Shown here: positions 8,037 to 16,059 of the stretch, piece after piece | Layout: every line of letters starts with the position of its first letter | Position numbering within the stretch: position 1 is the stretch's first letter | Source: Paucidesulfovibrio sp050251775 | GTDB taxonomy: Bacteria > Desulfobacterota > Desulfovibrionia > Desulfovibrionales > Desulfovibrionaceae | Reading direction: 5' to 3' | Assembly (NCBI GenBank): GCA_050251775.1 | Contig: JBFWMD010000009.1 | Location: 1 to 64,000 of the forward strand | Length of the DNA: 64,000 nucleotides | The notes under the pieces: generated by a model | Told to the model about the DNA's origin: nothing | The model's database searches: none | What the model saw: the letters and a program-made list of their open reading frames with translations, nothing else | Translations under genes and position numbers: made by a program

Positions 8037-8891
8037 ATGGGCAACTGGATCAAGACAGCGTATCCGTTCGTGGCGGCCTGTTCTCTGGCGTCCGGGGGTT
8101 CCGCTCCCGCAGACGCCTGCTTCGCCATCTACTACAACCGCGACGGTCTGAAGATCTGTGAGCTGGTGGGCCGCGCCTCCCAGGGTTGGACCGCTCGTAA
8201 GGCCTACGAACACCTGCGTTCCCTGCTGTCCGGCAATGACCAGCAATGGATCCGTTCCTTCCTGCCCCATGTGGCCTACCGCATGGTGCAGCGCCGCCCC
8301 GATGATCCGGAACCGGACAAACTCGTGGCGGTCTTCTACCGCAAGGGGGGCATCAACATCTGCCGGAAGCTGGGCTGGGCGTCCGAGGGTTGGACCGAAA
8401 AACGCGCTTACGACCAGCTTATGGAACAGGTCCGCATCCGGCGACTGGCGGGCCTGGGTCCACGGGACGAGTCCGACGGCACGCCCGAGGCGCGGCAGTG
8501 GCGCAGGACGCACAGCCTGCTGCAACTGCGCCAGGCCAAGGACACGGCTTGGTCCTTTTTCTGCGCCCTGACAGCCGGCGGTCTGCTCGGCCCGGAATTG
8601 CTGGAACGGGTCTACGGACCGGAGATTTCCCACGGGCTGGCCCGGAACGTATTTCCGGCCATGTTCGGCATGGCCTGGGCCAACTTCTTCTTTGCGGCCT
8701 CTCTGACCGGGCTGTATTTCTATGGCTATGACCGGGAGCAACGGCGGGTGGCCAGGATCCTGGCGGATTCAGGTCAGAAGGGGGAGGATGCGGACTACGC
8801 AACCCACGCGCCCGGCCTGTTGCGTTCCTTTGCGGGCATGGTCGGCGCGGAGGCGGCCACGCTCACGGGCCTGACCCTGATGCTGGGCTGA
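8037..8891 (+). CDS. Membrane protein with two integrase-arm-like repeats, 284 aa
   Basis: The N-terminal half carries two diverged copies of one motif: about residues 30-64 (IYYNRDGLKICELVGRASQG then WTARKAYEHL) and about 99-134 (YRKGGINICRKLGWASEGWT then EKRAYDQL). The second ends in RRLAGLGP. This YxxxGxxxxxxLGWASEGWTxxxA...L pattern is, from memory, the N-terminal arm-type DNA-binding segment of tyrosine integrases common in Desulfovibrio. There is no catalytic recombinase domain; instead the C-terminal half has three hydrophobic stretches (about 171-190, 205-230 and 262-282) suggesting a membrane domain. GGGAGG lies 7 bases before the ATG. Function unknown; domestication of an integrase arm is the working idea. 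Confidence 0.7.
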   Translation: MGNWIKTAYPFVAACSLASGGSAPADACFAIYYNRDGLKICELVGRASQGWTARKAYEHLRSLLSGNDQQWIRSFLPHVAYRMVQRRPDDPEPDKLVAVFYRKGGINICRKLGWASEGWTEKRAYDQLMEQVRIRRLAGLGPRDESDGTPEARQWRRTHSLLQLRQAKDTAWSFFCALTAGGLLGPELLERVYGPEISHGLARNVFPAMFGMAWANFFFAASLTGLYFYGYDREQRRVARILADSGQKGEDADYATHAPGLLRSFAGMVGAEAATLTGLTLMLG

Positions 8892-8894
8892 GGC

Positions 8895-9350
8895 TCAAAA
8901 ACGCGCCCGGCGCAGCAGTACAAAGCGATCCTCGTCGGCGCGGTAGAACCCCGGCACAAAGGTCCGCTCGTCAAACCCCCACTTGGCATAGAGCGCCAGC
9001 GCGGCCTGATTTTCCGGGTCCACGGTCAGAAAGGCGTCCGCCCCCAAACCGTCCAGCTCGCAAAGCAGACGCTCGAACAGCCCGCTGCCCACGCCCCGGC
9101 CCCGCTGCTCCGGTTCCACAATGACCTTGTGGACGCAAAACCGTCCGTCCAGGCAGGGAAAGGCCACAATGACGCCAAAGAGCCGCCCTTCCCGCCGGGC
9201 CACATAGGTCAGGGCATGCTCGGCCCAAAGCCGCCAGACGTGCTCTCCGTCCGGGATGAACGCGCTGTTGCGGTTGCTCCTCCAGGTCACCCGGTCCAGA
9301 GCGGCGATCTCCAGAAAATCCCCGGGCTCGGCCCGGCGCACCTCGGTCAT
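8895..9350 (-). CDS. GNAT-family N-acetyltransferase, 151 aa
   Basis: Transfers an acetyl group from acetyl-CoA to an unknown amine. The single GNAT domain is complete: MTEVRRAEPGDFLEIAALD at the start, the central strand VHKVIVEPEQRGRGVGSGLF containing the R-G-x-G-x-G/A pyrophosphate loop, and the C-terminal NQAALALYAKWGF helix typical of the RimI-like group. The ATG at 9350 has GGAGGAGC at good distance; the open frame runs further upstream but without any homology. It is convergent with the integrase-arm protein, ending 3 bases from that gene's stop. Confidence 0.85.
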   Translation of the reverse strand: MTEVRRAEPGDFLEIAALDRVTWRSNRNSAFIPDGEHVWRLWAEHALTYVARREGRLFGVIVAFPCLDGRFCVHKVIVEPEQRGRGVGSGLFERLLCELDGLGADAFLTVDPENQAALALYAKWGFDERTFVPGFYRADEDRFVLLRRARF

Positions 9351-9708
9351 GTGCTCCTCCCAGTGTTGTGTCTGAGCGATGGTATGCCACACGGCCCGCA
9401 GGGCGCAACGTCTCCCTGACGCCGAGACGTTCGGCGCGAAGGAGAGAACACCAAAGAAAAATCCCGTCGCACACGAACCAGATCGGCCACGCGCGGGGTT
9501 GCATTCCCGGCCGAGTGCATGGCATGGCAAGCCCAGCACGAAACTGCGCGTGAACCGCTTTCTTTTCTTGCCGACGGAGCTTCCGACAGCCCTTCAGCAG
9601 AACAAGCAACAACCGGCCCTTGTATGCGGCCACGTCAAGGCATGGCGCGCAACAAGGCCGCTCGTATCAAGGCCGCATGCACCATGACCGGACGCTAAAT
9701 GGAGATTC
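9351..9708. other. Divergent spacer with inverted repeats
   Basis: Upstream regions of two divergent acetyltransferase genes. A perfect 7-bp inverted repeat ACGTCTC/GAGACGT with a 9-base spacer lies at 9408-9430, flanked by GCGC on both sides, and an 8-bp repeat ATGCGGCC/GGCCGCAT lies at about 9624-9682. Either could be an operator; no gene was found. Confidence 0.4.
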
Positions 9709-10752
9709 ATGAAAAAAACGCGAGAAGAATGTCTGGCTGCGCTTCGCGACACACCGCCCATCCTGGCCGGGCAGAAATTCGTTGTGGACGATTTCCGGCC
9801 TGAGGATGCCCTGGGCATTGCCCGGCTCTACTACGCTGTGTACGGAGAGGGATTTCCCGTGGACAGCGTGTACGATCCGGAAGAGATGATCCGTCTCAAC
9901 GCGGCAATGGAGTTGCATCAGGTCGTGGGGCGTGCGGAAAACAACGACGTGGTCGGACTCTACGCGATGTTCCGCAATGCTCCGGGCCGCAGGATCATGG
10001 AAGCGGGTTCCTGGATCGTGCATCCCGACTACCGGACCACTTCGCTGGCCCTGCGGCTGGCCAAGCGCATCCACCTCAAGCCGCCAGAGCGGCTCGGGCT
10101 GCACGTCATCTCGGGGCAAAGCGTCTGCGACCACGTCATCTCTCAGAAGATGAGCGTACTTTTCAAGGCCATGAATCTAGGCCTGGAGGTCGAAGCCATG
10201 CCGCCCAGACCAGAGGGGGAAGCGCAGTGGTGCGACGGCAGGATTTCACTGCTCGACCAGTTTCTCGTGCCAAAGGATCGGCATCAGGAGGTCTACCTGC
10301 CGGAGCGCTATGCAGCCTTCCTTCGGAGCCTGTACGAAAAACACGGATTGGGGAGGGATTTCCCTGTGGACCAGCGCCCCGGCATGAAGGAGACGGCGTC
10401 ATCCCTCCTGCGCGTGGAACAGGCCTCCCTGGTCCGGATGACGGTGACGCGGGTCGGGGAAGACTTTCCGCTTTGCCTGAGCGCGGCCCTGGGTGAGCGC
10501 CCGGAAGGCCATGTGGACCAGCTGGTGCTTTCCCTTGCGGCTCCAGGGGGCTCCATGGCTGTGGAGCACGCCAGGAAGGCGGGATTTTTTATCGTCGGAC
10601 TGCTGCCCGGCTGGTTCGATCACGACGGCTTCATGATGCAGCGGCTGGCCTGCGCACCGGACTGGGCCGCCATCCATGTGCACACGGATGATGCCAAGGC
10701 GCTGCTGGAAGCAGTGCGGGCGGACTACGAAACGTTGGAAAACCGTGGATAA
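9709..10752 (+). CDS. GNAT-like acetyltransferase, 347 aa, possibly two-domain
   Basis: The N-terminal half has a GNAT-like fold: FVVDDFRPEDALGIARLYYAVYGEGFP, then NDVVGLYAMF and EAGSWIVHPDYRTTSLALRLAKRI, which resembles the acetyl-CoA binding strand and helix though the R-x-x-G-x-G loop is degenerate (DYRTTSLAL). The C-terminal half (about 220-347) repeats an alpha/beta pattern ending GFFIVGLLPGWFDHDGFMMQRLA, similar to the end of GNAT domains, so a tandem GNAT is plausible. Substrate unknown. Start: AAATGGAGATTC before the ATG at 9709. Converges on the DMT transporter gene with a 7-base gap. Confidence 0.7.
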   Translation: MKKTREECLAALRDTPPILAGQKFVVDDFRPEDALGIARLYYAVYGEGFPVDSVYDPEEMIRLNAAMELHQVVGRAENNDVVGLYAMFRNAPGRRIMEAGSWIVHPDYRTTSLALRLAKRIHLKPPERLGLHVISGQSVCDHVISQKMSVLFKAMNLGLEVEAMPPRPEGEAQWCDGRISLLDQFLVPKDRHQEVYLPERYAAFLRSLYEKHGLGRDFPVDQRPGMKETASSLLRVEQASLVRMTVTRVGEDFPLCLSAALGERPEGHVDQLVLSLAAPGGSMAVEHARKAGFFIVGLLPGWFDHDGFMMQRLACAPDWAAIHVHTDDAKALLEAVRADYETLENRG

Positions 10753-10759
10753 CACGCCG

Positions 10760-11644
10760 TCAGGATGCGGGCTTTGGCTGGACGCGCAGCAGATGCATGT
10801 TCGGCAGGACAATGCCCGCCACAACCAGTATCATGCCCGCCACGTTGAGCAGGCGCAGCGATTCGCCCAGAATCAGCCAGGAGGCCAGCACCGTGGTCAC
10901 GGGTTCCACTGTGGAGAAGATCGAGGCAAAGGGACTGCCGATGAGTTCCACGGCCTTGTAGAGAAAGATCACGGCCACGATGGTGCAGACCAGCCCGAAC
11001 CCGGCGGCCACGAGCAGGCAGTGGGGCGAGAGTTCCAGGATGGTGGTGGGTCCGCCCGCCAGCACGGAATGCACGCAGCCCGCAAAGGAGATCAGGTAGA
11101 AGGTCAGGGTCAGGGGGTTCTCGCCCTTGAGCAAGTGCTGCACCGTGGTGAGATAGAGGGAAAAAATGATCATGGAGACCACGGAAAGCAACAGCCCGGT
11201 GGAGTCCATGCGCGCGCTGAAGGCTTCATAGAACACCAGGCAGCAGCCCAGGGTCACCAGAGCCAGGGAGGCCACCGTGGCTCTGGTGACGGGCTGGCGG
11301 TAGATCACGGCGCAGAGCAGCGTGACCGTCACGGGGTAGAAATAGAGAATCAGGGTGGGCACGGCCGCCGGCACGGTGCGCACCGCGCTGATGAAGCACC
11401 AGGACTGGATCGGATAGAAGAGAAATCCGAGAATGGCGGCCTTGAACAGGGTGCGCGGGCCGGGCCGGAGTGCGGAAGGATTGGTGAGCAGCAGCCAGAC
11501 CAGGAGCATCAGCGCGGCAAAGAAGAAGCGATACTGGAGCATCTCGAACACGCCCATCTCGCAATCATAGCCGAGCCTGCCGAAAATGGGCAGAAACCCG
11601 AAGGCAATAGCGGAAATGACGGAATAGACCAGACCGCGCAGCAT
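10760..11644 (-). CDS. EamA/DMT-family permease
   Basis: Inner-membrane transporter of the drug/metabolite superfamily, 294 aa with about ten hydrophobic helices arranged as two EamA repeats (first MLRGLVYSVISAIAFGFLPI, second starting near SMIIFSLYLTTVQHLL). The end of each repeat holds the usual Pro/Gly pattern (YKAVELIGSPFASIFSTVEP then WLILGE), the best-conserved EamA motif. Substrate cannot be predicted; relatives export amino acids or metabolites. The ATG at 11644 has GGAGGAAAC upstream. It stands alone between convergent and same-strand neighbours. Confidence 0.88.
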   Translation of the reverse strand: MLRGLVYSVISAIAFGFLPIFGRLGYDCEMGVFEMLQYRFFFAALMLLVWLLLTNPSALRPGPRTLFKAAILGFLFYPIQSWCFISAVRTVPAAVPTLILYFYPVTVTLLCAVIYRQPVTRATVASLALVTLGCCLVFYEAFSARMDSTGLLLSVVSMIIFSLYLTTVQHLLKGENPLTLTFYLISFAGCVHSVLAGGPTTILELSPHCLLVAAGFGLVCTIVAVIFLYKAVELIGSPFASIFSTVEPVTTVLASWLILGESLRLLNVAGMILVVAGIVLPNMHLLRVQPKPAS

Positions 11645-11794
11645 GTTTCCTCCTCGCCCGCCGGGTCGGAAGGGAATACGACCGGACTACGCGGAATGCA
11701 ATAATAAAACGCAAAACCATGCTCGCGGCGTAACAAATTGCCGCTGGTCCCGTTGCCCAGACGCTTCGAGCTGCAAAGCGGCGGACGGCTGTCG

Positions 11795-12943
11795 TCAGGA
11801 CTTCCGGCAGAGACCCGAGGCCAGAAGCACGGCCACGCCGAGCACGCCGAGCAGACAATAGATGAACACGTTCCAGCCGAAGGAATGGTAGATGAATCCG
11901 GGCACAAAGGACCCCAGTGCGCCGCCCGCATAGTAGAAGGCGATGTACAGCCCGTTGACCACGCCTTTGTGCTCTGTGGAGCGTGCGTTGACAAAGGCCG
12001 GACCCACGGTCTGGATCAGGAAGAAGCCCGCGCAGAAGGGAATCAGCGCCACGAAGACGAGCAGGGTGTTCGGCGTGAGGCAGGCGGCCACGGAAACACT
12101 GAAAAAAGCCAGGCCCAGGAGAAAAGCGCGGCCTTCCCCGCCAAGGAAGGAGACAATGCGCGGCGCGGTCAGGGAAGTGGCCACGCCCACAAGGTAGCTC
12201 AGATACATGGTCCCGGCTCTGCCCGGAGAAACGCCCCCGGCCAGTTCGGCCAGCCGGAAGGGCAAATAGTTCAGCGTGGCCTGAAAGGCGAAAAAGCAGC
12301 AGAAGATCATGGAATAGGCCCGCAGGAACGACGGCTTGGCCAGGGCCGCGCGCACGTGCGCCACACGGGCGCGCTCAAAGCCCGGCGCATCCCCGCCTTG
12401 CACCCGCCCCAGCAGGAAGAAGGCCGCGAAAACCAGCACCCCCAACACGGCAAAAGGCACGCGCCAGCCCCAGGCCTCGGCCAGGATGCCGGAAAAAAAA
12501 CGGCCCGAAAACCCGCCCACAATGGTGGTGGAGATGTACCAGGACATGACCCGGCGCATGCGCTCCGGCGCGCACTTGCTGGCCAGCAGGGTCATGACCG
12601 AGGTCAGGGCCGCGGGAATGGCCAGCCCCTGGACCAGCCGCGCGGCCAGCAGCACGTTCCAGGAGGGCGAGAAAAACACGGCCACATGGCCCAGCCCCAC
12701 CACCAGCACGGCCCAGCGGGCCAGTTTCGCGGCGGGCAGCGATTCCAGCAGCAGCCCGTAGAGCACCGGGGCAAAGGCCAGCGGCAGCAGGGTCATGGTC
12801 ACGGCCAGGGACGCGGCGGCCTTGCTCAGGCCGAATTCCAGCGCGAACACGGGCAGCAACGGCTGGGGCACGTAGAGGGTGGCGATGGCACAGGCAGTGG
12901 CGAAGAGCGTGGTCGCCAGGGTAAGACGTTCGGCGCGGGTCAA
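11795..12943 (-). CDS. MFS transporter, YnfM/AraJ-like
   Basis: Inner-membrane major facilitator, about 382 aa with twelve hydrophobic segments. First helix LATTLFATACAIATLYVPQP, followed by the loop 2-3 region where the usual GxLxDRxGRR is replaced by LLLESLPAAKLARWAVL; second half begins near SMIFCCFFAFQATLNYLPFR. This layout fits the YnfM/arabinose-efflux-like group; substrate unknown. The frame is open to 13165 but its first 70 codons overlap an AraC remnant in another frame and look non-coding; I favour the TTG at 12943, preceded by CGGAG at 6 bases. The start is therefore uncertain. Confidence 0.83.
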   Translation of the reverse strand: MTRAERLTLATTLFATACAIATLYVPQPLLPVFALEFGLSKAAASLAVTMTLLPLAFAPVLYGLLLESLPAAKLARWAVLVVGLGHVAVFFSPSWNVLLAARLVQGLAIPAALTSVMTLLASKCAPERMRRVMSWYISTTIVGGFSGRFFSGILAEAWGWRVPFAVLGVLVFAAFFLLGRVQGGDAPGFERARVAHVRAALAKPSFLRAYSMIFCCFFAFQATLNYLPFRLAELAGGVSPGRAGTMYLSYLVGVATSLTAPRIVSFLGGEGRAFLLGLAFFSVSVAACLTPNTLLVFVALIPFCAGFFLIQTVGPAFVNARSTEHKGVVNGLYIAFYYAGGALGSFVPGFIYHSFGWNVFIYCLLGVLGVAVLLASGLCRKS

Positions 12944-13004
12944 GGCGAACTCCGATGGCGACGCCTGCCCTTGCCCCGCAGGCCGGAAAGCGGAGCTTGT
13001 CCGG

Positions 13005-13184
13005 TTCGGAGGCTGGGTCAAAGGCGGCTGCGTACTGTCCGGGGGTCGGCCCGCCCAGTGCGCAACAGCGTCGGGTAAGATAACTGTGATCGAAAAATCC
13101 CGTCTCCAAGGCCACATACGCCGGAGCCGCACCCTGGGCAAGCCGTTTCTGGCTGCTCGCGGCATGCCGCGAAATGCTGGACAA
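13005..13184 (-). pseudogene. Remnant of AraC-family regulator, C-terminal HTH only
   Basis: About 55 codons match the end of the intact AraC regulator at 14648-15517: QKRLAQGAAPAYVALETGFF followed by a YLTRRCCALGG segment and TPGQYAAAF, against KQRLAQGMAPALVALEAGFF, IRRFRALVG and TPGEYAAAF. Only the second helix-turn-helix survives; no sensor domain is present upstream and the frame has no stop of its own but runs into the MFS gene in the wrong phase. It therefore looks like the decayed 3' end of a paralogous araC-type gene that once preceded the MFS gene. Boundaries are approximate. Confidence 0.72.
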
Positions 13185-13473
13185 AACCGGTCTCGGGCTT
13201 TTATGTTAGTTCAATCATGAACCCCATCCCCTGGAAAAAGGCCATGCACGCCGCGCTGTTCGCCATTTCCCCTCCGCTCCGCTAAGCGGAGGAACGGCAT
13301 CGGCCCCAGGGCCGCACAGCCCGCTCCTTTGGGAGCAGGGCAGATCTTGCGTGTCTCCGGCCTTTCCCCTTCCCTCCTGAATCCCCACTGACTCCTGCGC
13401 GGGATTGTTCCCGCACTCCGCGCGTTTCGCGCGGACCAATGCGCTGTGCAAGCGTTTCCCCAGGAGGGAAAAC
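13185..13473. other. Gene-free spacer upstream of MFS gene
   Basis: No gene seen. It contains two hairpins: TCCGCTCCGCTAAGCGGAGG near 13264-13285 and GCCCGCTCC/GGAGCAGGGC near 13318-13342, and presumably the promoter of the MFS gene at 13474. Confidence 0.4.
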
Positions 13474-14640
13474 ATGTCGCGTCATCTTCCCCTGGCGGGG
13501 CTCTGCCTCGCCGTGTTTCTGGCCATGACCGGAATGGGCATGGCCGGGGTGGCCCTGCCCGAGCAGTATCTCCGGGTGGCGGGCAGCCCCCGGGCCGCGG
13601 GCTGGCTGGCCTCGGCCTTTGCCTTCTCGTACATGGCCTGCCAATATCCCGCCGGTTGCCTGGCCGACCGCTTCGGCTACCGCGCCGTGCTGACCAGCGG
13701 TTTTCTGCTCATGTCCGCCTCCGCCGTGCTCTACGCCATGGCCCAGAGCCCCGAGGCCCTCTATGTGGGCCGTTTTCTGCAAGGCGCGGGCGAGGCGCCC
13801 GTGTGGGCCAGCGCCCCGGCCCTGCTCGGCAGCCTCTATCCCCGCACGCGTGGGCTGGTCATCGGCGGCTACAATGCGGCGTTCCACGTGGGCATGATGC
13901 TCGGCCCGCTGTTGGCCGCCCTGCCTTTTGCCGTTCTGCCCTTTGCCGCAGCGAACAACGGCGCGTTCGCGGGTTTCGCGGTCCTGAGCGGCGCGGCGGC
14001 CCTGCTCTCGTGCCTCTGCATCGGGCGGGCAAGCCAAACCCGGCTCTGTTCCGGAGGCATCCACGCGCCCCGGCAACAGATGGGAACCCTCTTCCGCCGG
14101 ATCTGGCCCACGACCTGCGCCCTGCCCTTTTCCGGTGCGGCCTATGGACTGCTCACAAGCAGTCTCCCCGTGCATCTGGTGGCCGGAGCCGGGTTTGATC
14201 GCGGGCAACTGGCGAGGTTCCTCTTCGCCACCTTCCTCGGGCTGAGCCTGGCCCAGTTCGGAGTCGGGCGGCTTTCGGACCGCTTCGGGCGCGCGCCCTT
14301 CCAGGCGGCCGGACTGCTGGCCACAGCCGGGGGATTCCTGGCCCTGCCCCACAGCGTCGCGATCCCGGCGTTCTGCTCCGCAATGCTGTTCGGTGCGGGC
14401 CTGGGCGGCTTCGCGGTCGCGTCCATGGCACTGGTCAATGAGCAGGCTCCGCAAGGGGGACAGGCCACGGCCTCGGGATACGCCTATCTGATCTGGGGAG
14501 GAGGCTACTTCGCGGGACCGCAGTTGGCCAACCTCGCCGGGCTGGACGCCTGCGCCGCTGTTCTGACGCTGGGGGCTCTGGGCTTCCCGGTGCTGCTCCG
14601 AGTGCGGGCACGACACGCGGCACGCCAGCGCCTGGGCTGA
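13474..14640 (+). CDS. MFS transporter, 388 aa
   Basis: Twelve-helix major facilitator of the inner membrane. Motif A in loop 2-3 reads GCLADRFGYRAVL, and its counterpart in the second half reads GRLSDRFGRAPF, which is strong family evidence. The helix-4 region has GRFLQGAGEA. Substrate unknown. The ATG at 13474 is set by AGGAGG six bases upstream; the frame extends to 13405 without further similarity. It converges on the AraC regulator gene with a 7-base gap, and that regulator is the obvious candidate for its control. Confidence 0.87.
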   Translation: MSRHLPLAGLCLAVFLAMTGMGMAGVALPEQYLRVAGSPRAAGWLASAFAFSYMACQYPAGCLADRFGYRAVLTSGFLLMSASAVLYAMAQSPEALYVGRFLQGAGEAPVWASAPALLGSLYPRTRGLVIGGYNAAFHVGMMLGPLLAALPFAVLPFAAANNGAFAGFAVLSGAAALLSCLCIGRASQTRLCSGGIHAPRQQMGTLFRRIWPTTCALPFSGAAYGLLTSSLPVHLVAGAGFDRGQLARFLFATFLGLSLAQFGVGRLSDRFGRAPFQAAGLLATAGGFLALPHSVAIPAFCSAMLFGAGLGGFAVASMALVNEQAPQGGQATASGYAYLIWGGGYFAGPQLANLAGLDACAAVLTLGALGFPVLLRVRARHAARQRLG

Positions 14641-14647
14641 GATCGGC

Positions 14648-15517
14648 TTACGGGCTGACCTTTCCGGCGTTGCGCGTCGCGGCGGAACGAAACGCCGCCG
14701 CGTATTCGCCGGGGGTCAGCCCCACCAGGGCGCGAAAACGCCGGATAAAATGGCTCTGGTCAAAGAAACCCGCTTCCAGCGCCACGAGCGCCGGAGCCAT
14801 ACCCTGGGCCAGTCGCTGCTTGGCCGCCTGCACGCGCAGATGCAGGGCATAGTCGCGCGGGGGCGCGCCATAGGCCTCGGCAAACCTGCGGCTGAGAGTC
14901 CAGGGGCAAAGCCCGGCCTCGCGGGCCAGCTTGGCGCAGCAAGGCCCGGCTTCCCCGGCCAGGGCCGCCCGCCGCAGCCGTTCCAGCACGTCCGCCATGG
15001 CCGAGGCTTTGGGCCGGGCCGAGGGAAACGATCCGGTTGCGGCGCTTCCGGCGTCCTGCTCCCCCAGCTCCCACAGCCGGCCCAGAACGGCTTTCAGCGC
15101 CGGAAGCGGTCGATCCGAAGCAGCGCACGCCCGGATCAAACCATGCAGACGGGCATCGGCAAGCACCGGGCCAGGAAAGGCTATTTTGAAATTAAAATTC
15201 AGCGTTTTCAAGAGGAAAGGCTTGATGCAGAGACAATCGGCGCTGCTTTCCGCATCCCAGGCGCAGGTATGCACCCGCCCCGGCCAGAGCACGCAGCACT
15301 CTCCCGGCCCGGCCGTGCATTCCTGGGGCCGGTCCGCCTTGCCCAGGCGCAGACGACGCGCACCGGAGCGCACCGCCGTCAGCACCAGGGAGTCATGGGC
15401 ATGCGGTCCCAGCTGCTCCGACCGGGGGGCATGCTCCAGGCGCAGGATCTCCAGGCCGGGCAGATCCGGCGCAAGCTGAAAATGGATGCCGCTCCGGCGT
15501 TGGGTGCGTTGCTTCAT
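14648..15517 (-). CDS. AraC-family transcriptional regulator
   Basis: DNA-binding regulator of 289 aa. The N-terminal part (about 1-150) is an AraC-type cupin sensor: HAHDSLVLTAVRSGARRLRLG and GECCVLWPGRVHTCAW fit the AraC ligand-binding pattern. The C-terminal 100 residues form the double helix-turn-helix: LAREAGLCPWTLSRRFAEAY, then VALEAGFFDQSHFIRRFRAL and LTPGEYAAAF. The gene is convergent with the MFS transporter at 13474-14640 and upstream of nothing else on its strand for 1 kb, so control of that transporter is likely. A decayed relative sits at about 13005-13184. Confidence 0.9.
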   Translation of the reverse strand: MKQRTQRRSGIHFQLAPDLPGLEILRLEHAPRSEQLGPHAHDSLVLTAVRSGARRLRLGKADRPQECTAGPGECCVLWPGRVHTCAWDAESSADCLCIKPFLLKTLNFNFKIAFPGPVLADARLHGLIRACAASDRPLPALKAVLGRLWELGEQDAGSAATGSFPSARPKASAMADVLERLRRAALAGEAGPCCAKLAREAGLCPWTLSRRFAEAYGAPPRDYALHLRVQAAKQRLAQGMAPALVALEAGFFDQSHFIRRFRALVGLTPGEYAAAFRSAATRNAGKVSP

Positions 15518-15538
15518 GCGCGTTCCTGTCTTCCGTTT

Positions 15539-15961
15539 CTAGAGCAGCGCCGGGGAAAACACGGCCAAAAGCCGCAGGCCGTCCGCACCCGCGTGCACCT
15601 CGTGCGGAACACGGGGCGGCAGCACCCGTGTCACGCCCGGGGCATAGTCCACCGGCGCGCGGTTCATAACCGCGCCCGATACCGGCCCCAGGAGGCAGCG
15701 GCCCGCCCCGGAGAGCACCTCATGCACCTCCCACTGCGGATCGTGGGCATGCGCGCCTATGGCGCAGTCCGGCGCAATGCGCACCAAGTGCAGGCTGGTG
15801 CGGCCCCCGGTGTCCGCGCCCGTGACCAGATGCTTGAGCTCCACGCCCGCGAACACCGGATGCGGGTTCCAGGCCAGGGACTCCACGTCCTCGCAAACCC
15901 CGTTCGCCCGCGCCACCTTTCCGGCGGCAAGGCAGTCCGCCAAATCCCGATACGTCGTCAT
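15539..15961 (-). CDS. Cupin-domain protein, 140 aa
   Basis: Small single-domain cupin. The metal-binding motif 1 appears as HAHDPQWEVHEVLSG (His, His, Glu and His in G(X)5HXH(X)3-4E(X)6G-like spacing) and motif 2 as PPRVPHEVHAG. Such proteins bind a divalent metal; the reaction is unknown. It lies 21 bases upstream of the AraC gene on the same strand, so it may share its transcript. The ATG at 15961 has AAGGAGC eight bases before it. The leader holds a hairpin plus T-run (15979-16013). Confidence 0.82.
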   Translation of the reverse strand: MTTYRDLADCLAAGKVARANGVCEDVESLAWNPHPVFAGVELKHLVTGADTGGRTSLHLVRIAPDCAIGAHAHDPQWEVHEVLSGAGRCLLGPVSGAVMNRAPVDYAPGVTRVLPPRVPHEVHAGADGLRLLAVFSPALL

Positions 15962-15974
15962 GGTCCAGCTCCTT

Positions 15975-16013
15975 GAAAAAAGGTTCGATCAATGGTTGTT
16001 GCCTGATCGAACC
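15975..16013 (-). terminator. Hairpin with T-run between NmrA-like gene and cupin gene
   Basis: On the minus strand GGTTCGATCA (16004-16013) pairs perfectly with TGATCGAACC (15982-15991) across a 12-base loop and is followed by TTTTTT. It lies 46 bases after the NmrA-like stop and ends only about 15 bases before the cupin start, so it is either the terminator of the upstream gene or an attenuator in the cupin leader. Confidence 0.65.
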
Positions 16014-16059
16014 CTTTTGCCCTGATCCGGGCCGGACGTATTGCACGTTTTTGCAGCGG

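Noticed and set aside
12375..13184. 269-codon minus-strand frame starting at the AraC remnant
   Set aside because: Only the first ~55 codons match AraC; the rest is the wrong frame of the MFS gene, so only the remnant was annotated.
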